NCBI GenBank assembly: GCA_029571495.1
Contig: JAKPSO010000347.1
Coordinates: forward strand, 1-11,598
Direction: 5' to 3'
Length of the DNA stretch: 11,598 bases
DNA from: Pseudomonadota bacterium
GTDB taxonomy: Bacteria; Pseudomonadota; Gammaproteobacteria; Burkholderiales; Casimicrobiaceae
Below, in pieces: positions 1-7,155 of the stretch. The notes under the pieces were generated by a model that saw only the letters and a list, made by a program, of their open reading frames with translations, was not told the origin of the DNA and made no database searches. The first letter of the stretch is position 1. Each line of letters opens with the position of its first letter. The position numbers were made by a program, and so were the translations under genes.

Positions 1-7
1 TGAACTC

Positions 8-922
8 TTGACGCCGACGAAGGCTGCGCATTTCGCGTGCACCGCACTCATAGCGGCGTTCATGGACGGTTGCGCGAGCAAGTCGTCCACCACTTCACCG
101 TCGGCCGCAACGCCATCGAGCGCCCGATCAGGCGCGTACTACAAGGACGATGGTCCAGCCGCCACGGTGCCGGCCGACTTAGATCGCATCCCGGATGCAG
201 CGCCGCGCTTGGAGCCGTTGCACCGATTTGCCAATCGCCCGTACAACGTGTTTGGCGTCGACTACGCGCCGATGACGACGTTGATGCCGTTGCGACAGCG
301 CGGTATCGCGTCGTGGTACGGCAAGAAATTTCATGGCCAGAAGACCGCTATCGGCGAAACCTACGATATGTTCGCGATGACCGCCGCCCACCCCACCGCA
401 CCGCTGCCTTGCTTTGCCCGCGTGACGCACGCTCGAAGTGGTCGCAGCGTGGTTGTTCGCATCAATGACCGCGGTCCGTTCCATCCTGGTCGCATCGTGG
501 ATTTGTCTTACGCAGCGGCGCATCGCTTGGGGATCGCACAGGGCGGCAGTGGCGAGGTGGACCTTGAAATTCTGACACCACCTTTTGACGCGGCACCACC
601 AGCTCCCATCTCGACACCCGGGCCGCTTGTTGCCGCGATGCCGCCCGTCGAGCCGCCACCATTGATGACGCAAACGCCCGCACGAGAAACTTTTTACGTT
701 CAATTGGGCGCTTTCGGAAACTTTGCGAACGCTCAGACGTTCCAACAACGAATGAGCTCTGAAACCGCCCTCACCCCACGCGTTCAGCAAGTCGACGGTT
801 TGTTCCGCGTTCGCCTGGGACCGTTCGACACCCGTGCGGCAGCCGACGCCGCACGCCTTGACGCCCAAACGCGTCTCGGTACACGCTCACCATTGCCGAT
901 CATTTCAGGTAACGCTCGATGA
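8..922 (+). CDS. rlpA: RlpA-family septal ring lytic transglycosylase (DPBB + SPOR), possibly 5'-partial
   Basis: RlpA proteins are envelope peptidoglycan hydrolases; the Pseudomonas enzyme cleaves glycan strands lacking stem peptides and is recruited to the septum by its SPOR domain. Visible here are a hydrophobic N-terminus with a Cys at residue 22, a YYKDDGP motif (44-50) typical of the family, a double-psi beta-barrel at about 97-190 (RGIASWYG; His128 in MTAAHPT; Asp154 in RINDRGPF, matching the family's catalytic His/Asp), a Pro-rich linker (194-225) and a C-terminal SPOR domain (227-300, starting FYVQLGAF). The start used is TTG, with no readable Shine-Dalgarno in the seven bases available. 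The frame stays open to the window edge, so the true start may lie upstream. The lipobox (MDGC) is poor, so lipidation is uncertain. The stop overlaps tolB in ATGA, which suggests translational coupling. Confidence 0.9.
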   Translation: MTPTKAAHFACTALIAAFMDGCASKSSTTSPSAATPSSARSGAYYKDDGPAATVPADLDRIPDAAPRLEPLHRFANRPYNVFGVDYAPMTTLMPLRQRGIASWYGKKFHGQKTAIGETYDMFAMTAAHPTAPLPCFARVTHARSGRSVVVRINDRGPFHPGRIVDLSYAAAHRLGIAQGGSGEVDLEILTPPFDAAPPAPISTPGPLVAAMPPVEPPPLMTQTPARETFYVQLGAFGNFANAQTFQQRMSSETALTPRVQQVDGLFRVRLGPFDTRAAADAARLDAQTRLGTRSPLPIISGNAR

Positions 923-2199
923 AATCTGCGCTCGTCCGCTCCCTCTACGCCTGCGCGCTGCCGCTGTTTTTGCTTCCACTCACGGCTCGCGCGCAGCTCA
1001 CAATTGACATCATCGGCGTCGGCGCACAGCAAATTCCCGTCGCGGTCGCTGGGTTCGCGGGCCAAGACCCGAACGCGCAACAAGTGTCGGCGGTGATCGA
1101 AGCGGATCTGGCACGCAGCGGTCGCATCAAAACGATCAGTGCCAGCACCCTGCCGCGCAGCGGTGACTTTGCGTCGATTCCGTTTGGCGAATTGAAAGCA
1201 CGCAGCGCTGACGCAGTCGTCATCGGCTCCGTACAGCCCGCCGCCAATGGACAATTTAACGTGAGTTTTCGCCTCGCGGACGTGCCCAAGCAATCGCAGC
1301 TGACCGGACTCGTCTTCACCGTCGGGCCGCGCGATTTACGTGCCACGGCGCATCGCATCGCCGACATCGTCTACGAGCAGCTCACGGGCGAGAAGGGCGT
1401 GTTTAGCACGCGTTTGGCGTACGTATCGAAGTCACCAGGGCGCTTCCAGCTGGTGGTCGCGGACAGTGACGGGCACAACACGGTCGCCATCGTGAACTCA
1501 GCCGAACCCATTATTTCGCCCTCGTGGTCGCCAGACGGAAACCGTCTCGCCTACGTGTCGTTTGAAGGTCGCAAGCCGAGCATTTACGTGCAAAACGTAG
1601 TGACCGGCGAGCGCTCGCTTCTCATCCGCGCTTCGGGCAACCAATCGTCGCCCGCGTGGTCGCCGGACGGGCAACGCATCGTATTTGCCTCGTCGCAGGC
1701 TGGCGGCACGCAACTCTTTCTGGTCAACGCCGACGGCTCGGGGCTTCGCCGTTTGACCACCAGTGGGGGGATTGACACCGCGCCAAACTGGGCGCCTGAT
1801 GGTCGTATTTACTTCATGAGTGATCGCGGCGGCTCGCCGCAGATTTATCGCATGGCGGCCGACGGCGGAAACGCCGAACGCGTGACCTTTGAGGGCAGTT
1901 ACAACGCCAATCCGCGCGTCGCGGCTGACGGCAAGAGCATGGTCTTCATTAAGCGTGAAGGCCCGCGTGAGATGCTTGCGGTGCAAGATTTCGCCTCAAG
2001 GCAGGTGCAAGTGTTGACGCAAGGGCCGGTGGATGAATCACCATCGTTCGCCCCGAACGGGAAACTCGTGGCCTATGCATCGGTGTATAACGGCAGGGGT
2101 GTTTTGGCGACGGTATCGGCTGATGGCCGTGTGAAGCAGCGACTGGGCGCAAACAACGCCGACGTGCGCGAACCCGCCTGGGGTCCGCTGCCGCGTTAG
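919..2199 (+). CDS. tolB: Tol-Pal system periplasmic beta-propeller protein TolB
   Basis: TolB is the periplasmic partner of Pal and TolA in the Tol-Pal machine, which pulls the outer membrane inward at division. The 426-residue product is of normal family length. It has a signal peptide (Lys2/Arg7, a hydrophobic core, likely cleavage after ALA-like ARA at residue 25, giving mature QLTIDI). An N-terminal alpha/beta domain runs to about residue 160, followed by a six-bladed propeller with repeated WSPDG-type blade motifs (SPSWSPDGNRLAY, SPAWSPDGQRIVF, APNWAPDG, SPSFAPNG, EPAWGPLPR). The ATG lies inside the end of rlpA (ATGA, 4-base overlap), so it is probably translated by coupling. pal follows after 65 bases. 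The identification is secure from the motifs and the neighbours. Confidence 0.96.
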   Translation: MKSALVRSLYACALPLFLLPLTARAQLTIDIIGVGAQQIPVAVAGFAGQDPNAQQVSAVIEADLARSGRIKTISASTLPRSGDFASIPFGELKARSADAVVIGSVQPAANGQFNVSFRLADVPKQSQLTGLVFTVGPRDLRATAHRIADIVYEQLTGEKGVFSTRLAYVSKSPGRFQLVVADSDGHNTVAIVNSAEPIISPSWSPDGNRLAYVSFEGRKPSIYVQNVVTGERSLLIRASGNQSSPAWSPDGQRIVFASSQAGGTQLFLVNADGSGLRRLTTSGGIDTAPNWAPDGRIYFMSDRGGSPQIYRMAADGGNAERVTFEGSYNANPRVAADGKSMVFIKREGPREMLAVQDFASRQVQVLTQGPVDESPSFAPNGKLVAYASVYNGRGVLATVSADGRVKQRLGANNADVREPAWGPLPR

Positions 2200-2264
2200 T
2201 AGACTGATTGCGACACTTTGGTACGACAAGATTTCGCCCGCTGGGTGATGTGAAAGGGATGACA

Positions 2265-2867
2265 ATGAAACAGCTCTGGAAATTGATTTTGGCGGTGTCT
2301 GCGGCGGCGTCACTCGCAGCGTGTACTTCCACCCCCGACAACACCGCACAAGTGGAAGATCGCAACGCCACCTCTGCGACCACTGGCGCCAACGCCACTG
2401 GCACGCAAGGCACGACTACCAGCGGGATCGGCGACGGCACGGGCGTGCAGGGCAGCAACCTGCAAGGGAATGCGAACAACGCCGCCACAAATCAGGCAGG
2501 CTATAACCCGCTCAAGGATTCGCGCAGCCCGCTCTCACGTCGCGAGATTTTTTATGATCTCGACAGTTTCGTGGTCAAGGATGAATACAAGCCGCTGCTC
2601 GAAGCGCACGCCGCATACCTCAAGGGCAATCGCAACGCGCGCATCAAAGTCGAGGGCAACACTGACGAGCGCGGCAGCCGCGAATACAACCTTGCACTTG
2701 GCCAAAAGCGGGCCGAGAGCGTGAAGCGTGTCCTCATGCTGTTGGGTGTCGGCGAAGCGCAAATCGACACCGTGAGCTTCGGTGAAGAGAAGCCACGTAA
2801 CCCGGCGTCGAACGAGGCGGCGTACTCAGAAAATCGTCGCTGCGACATGGTTTACGCAGGGGAATAG
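2265..2867 (+). CDS. pal: Peptidoglycan-associated outer-membrane lipoprotein Pal
   Basis: Pal anchors the outer membrane to peptidoglycan and is the endpoint of the Tol-Pal system. I place the start at the ATG at 2265. AAAGGG (2253-2258) sits six bases before it, and translation from there gives a compact lipoprotein signal (MKQLWKLILA onward) ending in the lipobox LAAC, with Cys20 as the lipidated residue. Thr follows the Cys rather than Asp, consistent with outer-membrane sorting. An upstream in-frame ATG at 2208 would add an unlikely leader, and the ATG at 2259 is too close to the ribosome site. A low-complexity Thr/Gly/Asn linker (about 25-75) precedes the OmpA-like domain (about 90-198), which contains the peptidoglycan-binding core VEGNTDERGSREYN and the usual C-terminal ENRRCDMVY. 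cpoB begins three bases after the stop. Confidence 0.95.
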   Translation: MKQLWKLILAVSAAASLAACTSTPDNTAQVEDRNATSATTGANATGTQGTTTSGIGDGTGVQGSNLQGNANNAATNQAGYNPLKDSRSPLSRREIFYDLDSFVVKDEYKPLLEAHAAYLKGNRNARIKVEGNTDERGSREYNLALGQKRAESVKRVLMLLGVGEAQIDTVSFGEEKPRNPASNEAAYSENRRCDMVYAGE

Positions 2868-2870
2868 TTG

Positions 2871-3797
2871 ATGCTGGCGGTGCGCTCTATGAAGTCCCGA
2901 GTTTCTGTGCTTAAGCCGGTCTGCGCAGGCGTACTCGCCGCGCTGGCCCTTTCTACGTCGTACGCGGGTCTGTTTGACGACGAGGAGGCACGCAAGCAAA
3001 TTCTCTTGCTGCGCAATCAGATCGCGGAAACGCAGCGCTCGCTCGACCAACGCGTCGGCGAACTCGAAGCGCAGGCACGCAACCGCAGCATCATTGATCT
3101 GTTCAACCAAGTTGAGACTTTGAAGAGCGAGTTCGCTCGTTTGCGTGGTCAGATTGAACTGCTGCAAAACGAACTCGAAACGACGCAAAAGCGGCAACGC
3201 GATTTGTACGTCGACCTCGACGGACGGATGCGCAAGATGGAAGCGCAGCTTGCGGAACAGGACCGCGCTGCCGCCGCCGCAGCGGCGCGCGCGTTACCGA
3301 GCGCGCAATCTGCCGCCCCTACCGGTGCCACGCAAGCAACCACCAATACTCCGCCCGGCGCGGCGCCACCAAGCGCAGACAGCTCACGGTCGGCGCCGCC
3401 AGCGCCGGTGGTCGTGGTTGATCCGGTCGCCGAGCAACGCGCCTATGATCAGGGCTTGGACTTGTTCCGCGGCAGCCGTTTCGGCGACGCAGTGGCTGCA
3501 TTCCAAGGTTTTGTGCGAACCTTTCCACGCAGCACCTTGGTGCCATCCGCGCAGTATTGGATTGGCAATTCGCTGTACGCACTTAAAGATTATCGCGGCG
3601 CGATCACGGCGCAACGCCAGCTGTTGTCGCAACATCCGGATAGCGCCAAGGCGCCGGACGCGCTCTTAAACATCGCCACCGCGCAATCGGACTTGGGCGA
3701 ACTTCAAGCCGCACGCGCAAGCCTGCAAGAAGTTGTTGCGAAGTACCCGGCGAGTGAAGCCGCGGTTAAAGCGCGGCAGCGGCTCGGCATTCGTTAA
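2871..3797 (+). CDS. cpoB: Cell division coordinator CpoB (YbgF), coiled coil plus TPR
   Basis: CpoB binds TolA and links the Tol machine to septal peptidoglycan synthesis. From ATG 2871 the product is 308 residues; AGGGGA (2858-2863) is seven bases upstream. A TTG at 2868 and an ATG at 2889 are alternative starts. The signal peptide probably ends at SYA (30-32), giving mature GLFDDEEARK, a common start in betaproteobacterial homologues. A trimerising-type coiled coil follows (about 38-132, rich in Leu/Arg/Glu/Gln heptads), then an Ala/Pro/Ser linker (133-185), then TPR repeats (about 188-305; AYDQGLDLFRGSRFGDAV, QYWIGNSLYALKDY, LLNIATAQSDLGEL). It is the last gene of the rlpA-tolB-pal-cpoB group; mutY starts 27 bases later and may be cotranscribed. 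Confidence 0.94.
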   Translation: MLAVRSMKSRVSVLKPVCAGVLAALALSTSYAGLFDDEEARKQILLLRNQIAETQRSLDQRVGELEAQARNRSIIDLFNQVETLKSEFARLRGQIELLQNELETTQKRQRDLYVDLDGRMRKMEAQLAEQDRAAAAAAARALPSAQSAAPTGATQATTNTPPGAAPPSADSSRSAPPAPVVVVDPVAEQRAYDQGLDLFRGSRFGDAVAAFQGFVRTFPRSTLVPSAQYWIGNSLYALKDYRGAITAQRQLLSQHPDSAKAPDALLNIATAQSDLGELQAARASLQEVVAKYPASEAAVKARQRLGIR

Positions 3798-3824
3798 CGC
3801 CTTTCCCGTTTCGTCGCAACGCCC

Positions 3825-4871
3825 GTGACCGCCAAATCGTTCTCGTCACGGATCGTGGCATGGCAACGCACGCACGGTCGCCACGATTTGCCGTGGCAAA
3901 ACACGCGCGACGCGTATCGCATCTGGCTCTCCGAGATCATGTTGCAGCAGACGCAGGTCGCAACCGTGCTGCCGTATTACGCGCGTTTTCTCGCAAAATT
4001 TCCGACGGTCGCGGCGCTCGCTGAGGCGGCGGAAGACGACGTGCTGGCGTCGTGGGCTGGGCTTGGCTACTACAGTCGCGCGCGAAATCTGCACAAAGCT
4101 GCGAAGCAAGTCGTGGCGCTGCATGGCGGGCAATTTCCGGCCGACGTCGCGCTGCTTGCCGAGCTTCCGGGCGTCGGGCGCAGCACCGCAGCCGCTATCG
4201 CTGCGTTTGCGCACGACGTGATCGCACCGATTCTCGATGGCAACGTGAAGCGCGTGTTGGCGCGGCATGCGGGTGTTGAAGGGTTTCCAGGTGCAGGGCC
4301 AGTCGAGAAAAAACTCTGGCGCGAGGCTGAAGTACGTGTGCCGAAACGCGCAAGCGATATGGTGGCGTACACGCAAGGGCTCATGGACATGGGTGCGACG
4401 ATTTGCTCGCGCAGCGATCCGACGTGCCTGCTCTGCCCCGTTGCCGCCGATTGCGCCGCGCGTGTCACGGGCCGCACAAACGACATCCCCGCGCCGCGCC
4501 CAAGTAAAGCCATTCCACACCGCACGCAGCGCTATTTGCTCGCTGTCCACGGCAGCGACGTGCTCCTCATCAAGCGACCGTCACCGGGCATTTGGGGCGG
4601 GTTGTGGTGTTTGCCCGAAATCGGCGAACACGACGATGCGAGTGACATCGCTCGCCAACAATTTGGCGTCGACAAATCCGGCGCGACGCATGATTTGCCG
4701 CCGTTCGAGCACACGTTCACGCACTTCAAACTCACACTTCAAGTCACACGTGTAACCGTCCAGCGCCTCGCCACTCGTGCGACCGAGCCGGGCACGTTGT
4801 GGCTTTCAAGCGAAGGCCTCTCAAGCGCCGCGCTGCCAGCGCCCATCGCGAAACTGTTGGCCGGGTTGTAG
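3825..4871 (+). CDS. mutY: Adenine DNA glycosylase MutY
   Basis: MutY removes adenine mispaired with 8-oxoguanine in base-excision repair. The 348-residue product has the complete family signature: catalytic Glu37 in WLSEIMLQQTQV, a helix-hairpin-helix LPGVGRSTA (114-122) followed by Asp138 in LDGNVKRVL, and a [4Fe-4S] ligand set C194-x6-C201-x2-C204-x5-C210. The C-terminal Nudix-like domain (about 230-348) contains GIWGGLWCLPE and FEHTFTHFKL, the part that reads 8-oxoG. Glu37 and Asp138 fall at the same numbers as in E. coli. The start is GTG at 3825. No strong Shine-Dalgarno is visible, but nothing upstream in this frame fits better. It sits 27 bases after cpoB. Its stop codon (TAG, 4869-4871) lies just before the riboswitch region. 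Confidence 0.96.
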   Translation: MTAKSFSSRIVAWQRTHGRHDLPWQNTRDAYRIWLSEIMLQQTQVATVLPYYARFLAKFPTVAALAEAAEDDVLASWAGLGYYSRARNLHKAAKQVVALHGGQFPADVALLAELPGVGRSTAAAIAAFAHDVIAPILDGNVKRVLARHAGVEGFPGAGPVEKKLWREAEVRVPKRASDMVAYTQGLMDMGATICSRSDPTCLLCPVAADCAARVTGRTNDIPAPRPSKAIPHRTQRYLLAVHGSDVLLIKRPSPGIWGGLWCLPEIGEHDDASDIARQQFGVDKSGATHDLPPFEHTFTHFKLTLQVTRVTVQRLATRATEPGTLWLSSEGLSSAALPAPIAKLLAGL

Positions 4872-4908
4872 CGACGACGCGACCGCACGTTCTACGTAAA
4901 ATGCATTC

Positions 4909-4926
4909 GCCAACCCAAAAGTTGGC
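4909..4926 (+). other. Short hairpin just 5' of the FMN aptamer
   Basis: GCCAAC (4909-4914) and GTTGGC (4921-4926) form a perfect six-base-pair stem with a CCAAAA loop, ending one base before aptamer stem P1. It could be the 5' end of the riboswitch transcript or a weak terminator for mutY; no T-tract follows. A TAAAAT at 4897-4902 resembles a -10 box, but no -35 at proper spacing is convincing, so the promoter is not resolved. Confidence 0.35.
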
Positions 4927-4927
4927 A

Positions 4928-5116
4928 GCGTTCTCAGGGCGGGGTGGAATTCCCCACCGGCGGTATCGTTGATGCGAATCAATGGAGCCCGCGAGCGCCC
5001 GACACGGCCCTTGCTCGTGTCGGGGTCAGCAGATCTGGTGCGACGCCAGAGCCGACGGTTAGGGCTCGGACACGAATAACGTGTGCGAGTCCGATAGTCC
5101 GGATGAAAGAGATCGC
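4928..5116 (+). promoter_or_regulatory. FMN riboswitch aptamer (RFN element)
   Basis: The conserved RFN blocks appear in order: TTCTCAGGGCGGGGTG (4931-4946), the AATTCCCCACCGGCGGTA block (4948-4965), AGCCCGCGAGCG (4986-4997), CAGCAGATCTGGTG (5027-5040), GCCAGAGCCGACGGTTA (5045-5061) and ATAGTCCGGATGAAAGAGA (5094-5112). P1 is formed by 4928-4935 with 5109-5116, with one T-T mismatch. Two variable stems are enlarged: a perfect nine-pair stem 4998-5006/5016-5024, and a long one at 5063-5092 with a single G-G mismatch and an AATAA loop. By family knowledge, FMN binding to this aptamer represses the downstream riboflavin gene, here ribH2 85 bases further on. This is the clearest non-coding element in the window. 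Confidence 0.97.
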
Positions 5117-5123
5117 GTAGCCT

Positions 5124-5153
5124 CGGCGTTTGCACGTTCGCGTGCCGACGCCG
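5124..5153 (+). promoter_or_regulatory. Hairpin in riboswitch expression platform
   Basis: CGGCGT (5124-5129) pairs with ACGCCG (5148-5153), and inside it GCACG (5132-5136) pairs with CGTGC (5141-5145) around a TTCG tetraloop; a T-G wobble and one T-C mismatch separate the two parts. The hairpin starts seven bases after P1. No T-tract follows, so it is not a classical terminator. A second GCGTTTGC copy (5153-5160) and a second CGTGC (5160-5164) give alternative partners. I infer that it takes part in switching between FMN-bound and free forms. Confidence 0.45.
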
Positions 5154-5169
5154 CGTTTGCGTGCGCCCT

Positions 5170-5198
5170 GATTCTGGTAACCCCTCACTTTGAGAATC
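5170..5198 (+). promoter_or_regulatory. Possible Shine-Dalgarno-masking hairpin before ribH2
   Basis: GATTCT (5170-5175) is complementary to AGAATC (5193-5198), which overlaps the weak ribosome-binding stretch GAGAA (5192-5196) just before ATG 5202. With a 17-base loop it is only six pairs, so it is a candidate rather than a demonstration. It would fit translational control by the FMN riboswitch, a common mechanism in proteobacteria. Confidence 0.3.
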
Positions 5199-5201
5199 TC
5201 C

Positions 5202-5717
5202 ATGAATCAGGTTCCAAAAACACAGTCCCCCACTCCGGCGTCGCCTCACTCGTCCGCGCCGCGCGTTGCGATCATCGCATCCGCGTGGCACCGCGAGATC
5301 GTGGCGAGCGCTACTGAAGCCATTCGCGCGGAGTTCGCGCGATGTCGAATACCCGCCGAATCAGCAACGTTTTTCGAGGTGCCCGGCGCATTTGAAATCC
5401 CGCTTCACGCCAAGCGACTTGCCCAAAGCGGCCGCTTCGACGCAATCATCGCTTGCGGCTTCGTCGTCAACGGCGGCGTGTATCGACATGAATTCGTTTC
5501 GGCCGCCGTCATCGATGGCCTGATGCGCGTGCAACTCGACAGCGACGTGCCCATCTTCTCGGCGGTGCTGACGCCGCGCGATTTTCATGAGCACGACGAT
5601 CACCAACACTTCTTCCGCGATCACTTCGTGAAGAAAGGCACCGAGGTGGCGCGCGCCTGCCTCGAAACACTCGCAAGTCTCGACACGCTCGGAGCAGTCT
5701 TGGCTACGCGCCAGTGA
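5202..5717 (+). CDS. ribH2: 6,7-dimethyl-8-ribityllumazine synthase, type II (RibH2)
   Basis: Lumazine synthase condenses 5-amino-6-ribitylamino-uracil with 3,4-dihydroxy-2-butanone 4-phosphate, the penultimate step of riboflavin synthesis. The sequence fits the RibH2 branch (decameric Brucella-type enzymes) rather than the icosahedral type. Visible are ASAWHREIV with Trp29, FFEVPGAFEIPLHAK (57-71), VVNGGVYRHEFVSAAVIDGL (88-107) and the His-rich HEHDDHQHFF (129-138). The ATG at 5202 is preferred over an in-frame TTG at 5190; it gives 171 residues. A 20-residue Pro/Ser-rich extension precedes the core, as in other members. It lies directly behind the FMN riboswitch with no other riboflavin gene in the window. 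The usual partner nusB does not follow it, so a second, housekeeping ribH elsewhere is likely. Confidence 0.93.
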   Translation: MNQVPKTQSPTPASPHSSAPRVAIIASAWHREIVASATEAIRAEFARCRIPAESATFFEVPGAFEIPLHAKRLAQSGRFDAIIACGFVVNGGVYRHEFVSAAVIDGLMRVQLDSDVPIFSAVLTPRDFHEHDDHQHFFRDHFVKKGTEVARACLETLASLDTLGAVLATRQ

Positions 5718-5724
5718 CGGGGCG

Positions 5725-5759
5725 AGCGGCGCGGCGAGCAGAAGCACTGCCGCGCCGCT
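5725..5759 (+). terminator. Strong GC inverted repeat after ribH2 (terminator-like)
   Basis: AGCGGCGCGGC (5725-5735) and GCCGCGCCGCT (5749-5759) are perfect reverse complements of 11 bases with a 13-base loop, starting eight bases after the ribH2 stop. No T-tract follows directly; the first T-run is TTTTT at 5798-5802. A smaller hairpin, CCGTG-GTCG-CACGG, lies at 5771-5784 in between. It may end the ribH2 transcript, perhaps with Rho, or stabilise its 3' end. Confidence 0.5.
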
Positions 5760-6054
5760 GATCGTCGCAACCGTGGTCGCACGGCTACCGTAACAACTTT
5801 TTCCCTCTATCGACCTATTTACGGTGCTTAGACGGTATTTTCTTTGCTTATCGACTTTTGGCTATTTGTCGCTCAAAGCACCGTTCTACAGCGCATAACG
5901 CATACAAGCTGTAATGAACCCGCGTGCACGGAGTCGTAGTGCGCTTCATAGCGAGTCGGCGCTTTGCCACAACCCGGTCATACACGGATAATCGCGTGCT
6001 CGCCGACGCGCCGCGCGCTAACGGCTCCCTCATTCGTTCGCTGCAATCCCCATC
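5760..6054. other. Intergenic region before the YeeE-type permease
   Basis: I see no convincing gene here. The first half (about 5795-5875) is markedly richer in A and T than the rest of the window and probably contains promoter elements. It holds a direct repeat of ACGGT (5821-5825 and 5832-5836, 11 bases apart) and two TATCGAC copies (5808-5814, 5849-5855). TGTAAT at 5910-5915 resembles a -10 box, but its possible -35 (TCTACA, 5885-5890) is 19 bases away. The open frames on both strands are composed of unlikely residues and have no ribosome site. Confidence 0.4.
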
Positions 6055-7155
6055 ATGCCAATCGACATCGCTTCCATTCAGCACACCACCGCGTTTTGGG
6101 CGTTTGTGCTTTCCATGTTCTTCGGCGCGGTCACCCAGCGCAGCAACTTCTGCACGATGGGCGCGATATCTGACGTCGCGAGCTTTGGCGATTGGACGCG
6201 TGCGCGCATGGCGATCACTTCGATTGGCGTGGCAATCGTTGGCGTCGCGGCGTTGAAAGCAACGGGCACCGTCGATATGTCGAAGTCGTTTTACATCGCG
6301 CCAAAACTCGTTTGGCTTTCGCACATCGTCGGCGGGCTCGCGTTTGGCTTTGGTATGACGCTTGCCTCTGGCTGCGGTAGCAAAACGCTCATTCGCGTCG
6401 GGTCGGGCAGTCTGCGCGCTCTGGTGACGATCATGGTCATGGGCATTTTTGCGTGGTTCACACTGCGCGGCATTCTGGGCGTGTTTCGCGTCTGGGCGCT
6501 CGATAGCGTCGCGGTCACACTGTCGACAACGCAGGACCTGCCAACGCTCGTCGGACTCTCGGGCAACGCGGCGAGCATTGCAGCCGCGTTGTTCGGCGTC
6601 GCGCTCTTGGTGTTCGCGTTCGCGGGAAAGGAGTTTCGCGCGGACCACTGGAACTGGATCGGCGGCATGGTGGTAGGTCTCACCGTCATCGCGGCTTGGT
6701 ACGTATCAGGACGCGTCGGTTTTGTCGCCGAGCATCCGGACACGCTCGAAGCGGCGTGGGTCGCGACGAATTCTGGCCGCCCCGAATCGTTGTCGTTCAC
6801 AGCTCCCCCCGCGTATTTGATCGAGCTTTTGGGCTATTGGAGCGACAAGAGTCGATTCTTGAGTTTCGGCGTCGCCACGGCACTTGGCGTCGTCGCAGGC
6901 TCCTTTCTCATGTCGGTGTTCACGAAGTCGTTTCGCTGGGAAGGTTTCGCGACCACCGAAGATTTGGGCAACCATCTCGCGGGGGCGGCGCTGATGGGGT
7001 TCGGCGGCGTCACTGCGCTGGGTTGCACGGTCGGTCAGGGGCTCTCCGGTATGTCGACCTTGGCTTTGGGCTCGTTTATTACGGTCGCTTTCATCGTTGT
7101 CGGTTGCCGTCTGGCGCTGGCGTATCAAACGTGGCGGCTGGATCATGCAGCGTAG
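6055..7155 (+). CDS. YeeE/YedE-family permease (thiosulfate/sulfur-compound transporter-like)
   Basis: The 366-residue protein is a polytopic inner-membrane protein with about nine to ten hydrophobic segments (roughly 12-28, 52-70, 86-105, 118-140, 168-190, 200-220, 268-290, 306-325 and 333-353). It carries the two paired Cys motifs of the YeeE/YedE family: QRSNFCTMG (Cys33) with MTLASGCGSK (Cys107) in the first half, and TALGCTVGQGLSG (Cys324) in the second. In the characterised thiosulfate transporter YeeE/TsuA, conserved cysteines relay thiosulfate through the pore, so I infer transport of thiosulfate or another reduced sulfur species into the cytoplasm. No TusA-like, rhodanese or sulfur-oxidation gene is adjacent, so the substrate is not fixed. 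The ATG has no clear Shine-Dalgarno. A hydrophilic loop (about 222-255) lies between the two halves. Confidence 0.88.
   Translation: MPIDIASIQHTTAFWAFVLSMFFGAVTQRSNFCTMGAISDVASFGDWTRARMAITSIGVAIVGVAALKATGTVDMSKSFYIAPKLVWLSHIVGGLAFGFGMTLASGCGSKTLIRVGSGSLRALVTIMVMGIFAWFTLRGILGVFRVWALDSVAVTLSTTQDLPTLVGLSGNAASIAAALFGVALLVFAFAGKEFRADHWNWIGGMVVGLTVIAAWYVSGRVGFVAEHPDTLEAAWVATNSGRPESLSFTAPPAYLIELLGYWSDKSRFLSFGVATALGVVAGSFLMSVFTKSFRWEGFATTEDLGNHLAGAALMGFGGVTALGCTVGQGLSGMSTLALGSFITVAFIVVGCRLALAYQTWRLDHAA

Noticed and set aside
5725..5759. Inverted repeat as a transposon end or attachment site
   Set aside because: There is no transposase, target duplication or partner copy in the window; a 3'-end hairpin for ribH2 is the simpler reading.
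5924..6256. + strand ORF starting in the gap and running into the permease in another frame
   Set aside because: Arg/Ser-rich with no ribosome site, and it overlaps the permease for most of its length.
5848..6648. 266-residue - strand ORF rich in Arg, His and Asp covering the gap before the permease
   Set aside because: Most of it lies antisense to the well-supported permease. Its composition is typical of a reverse-frame shadow in GC-rich DNA, and there is no recognisable domain.
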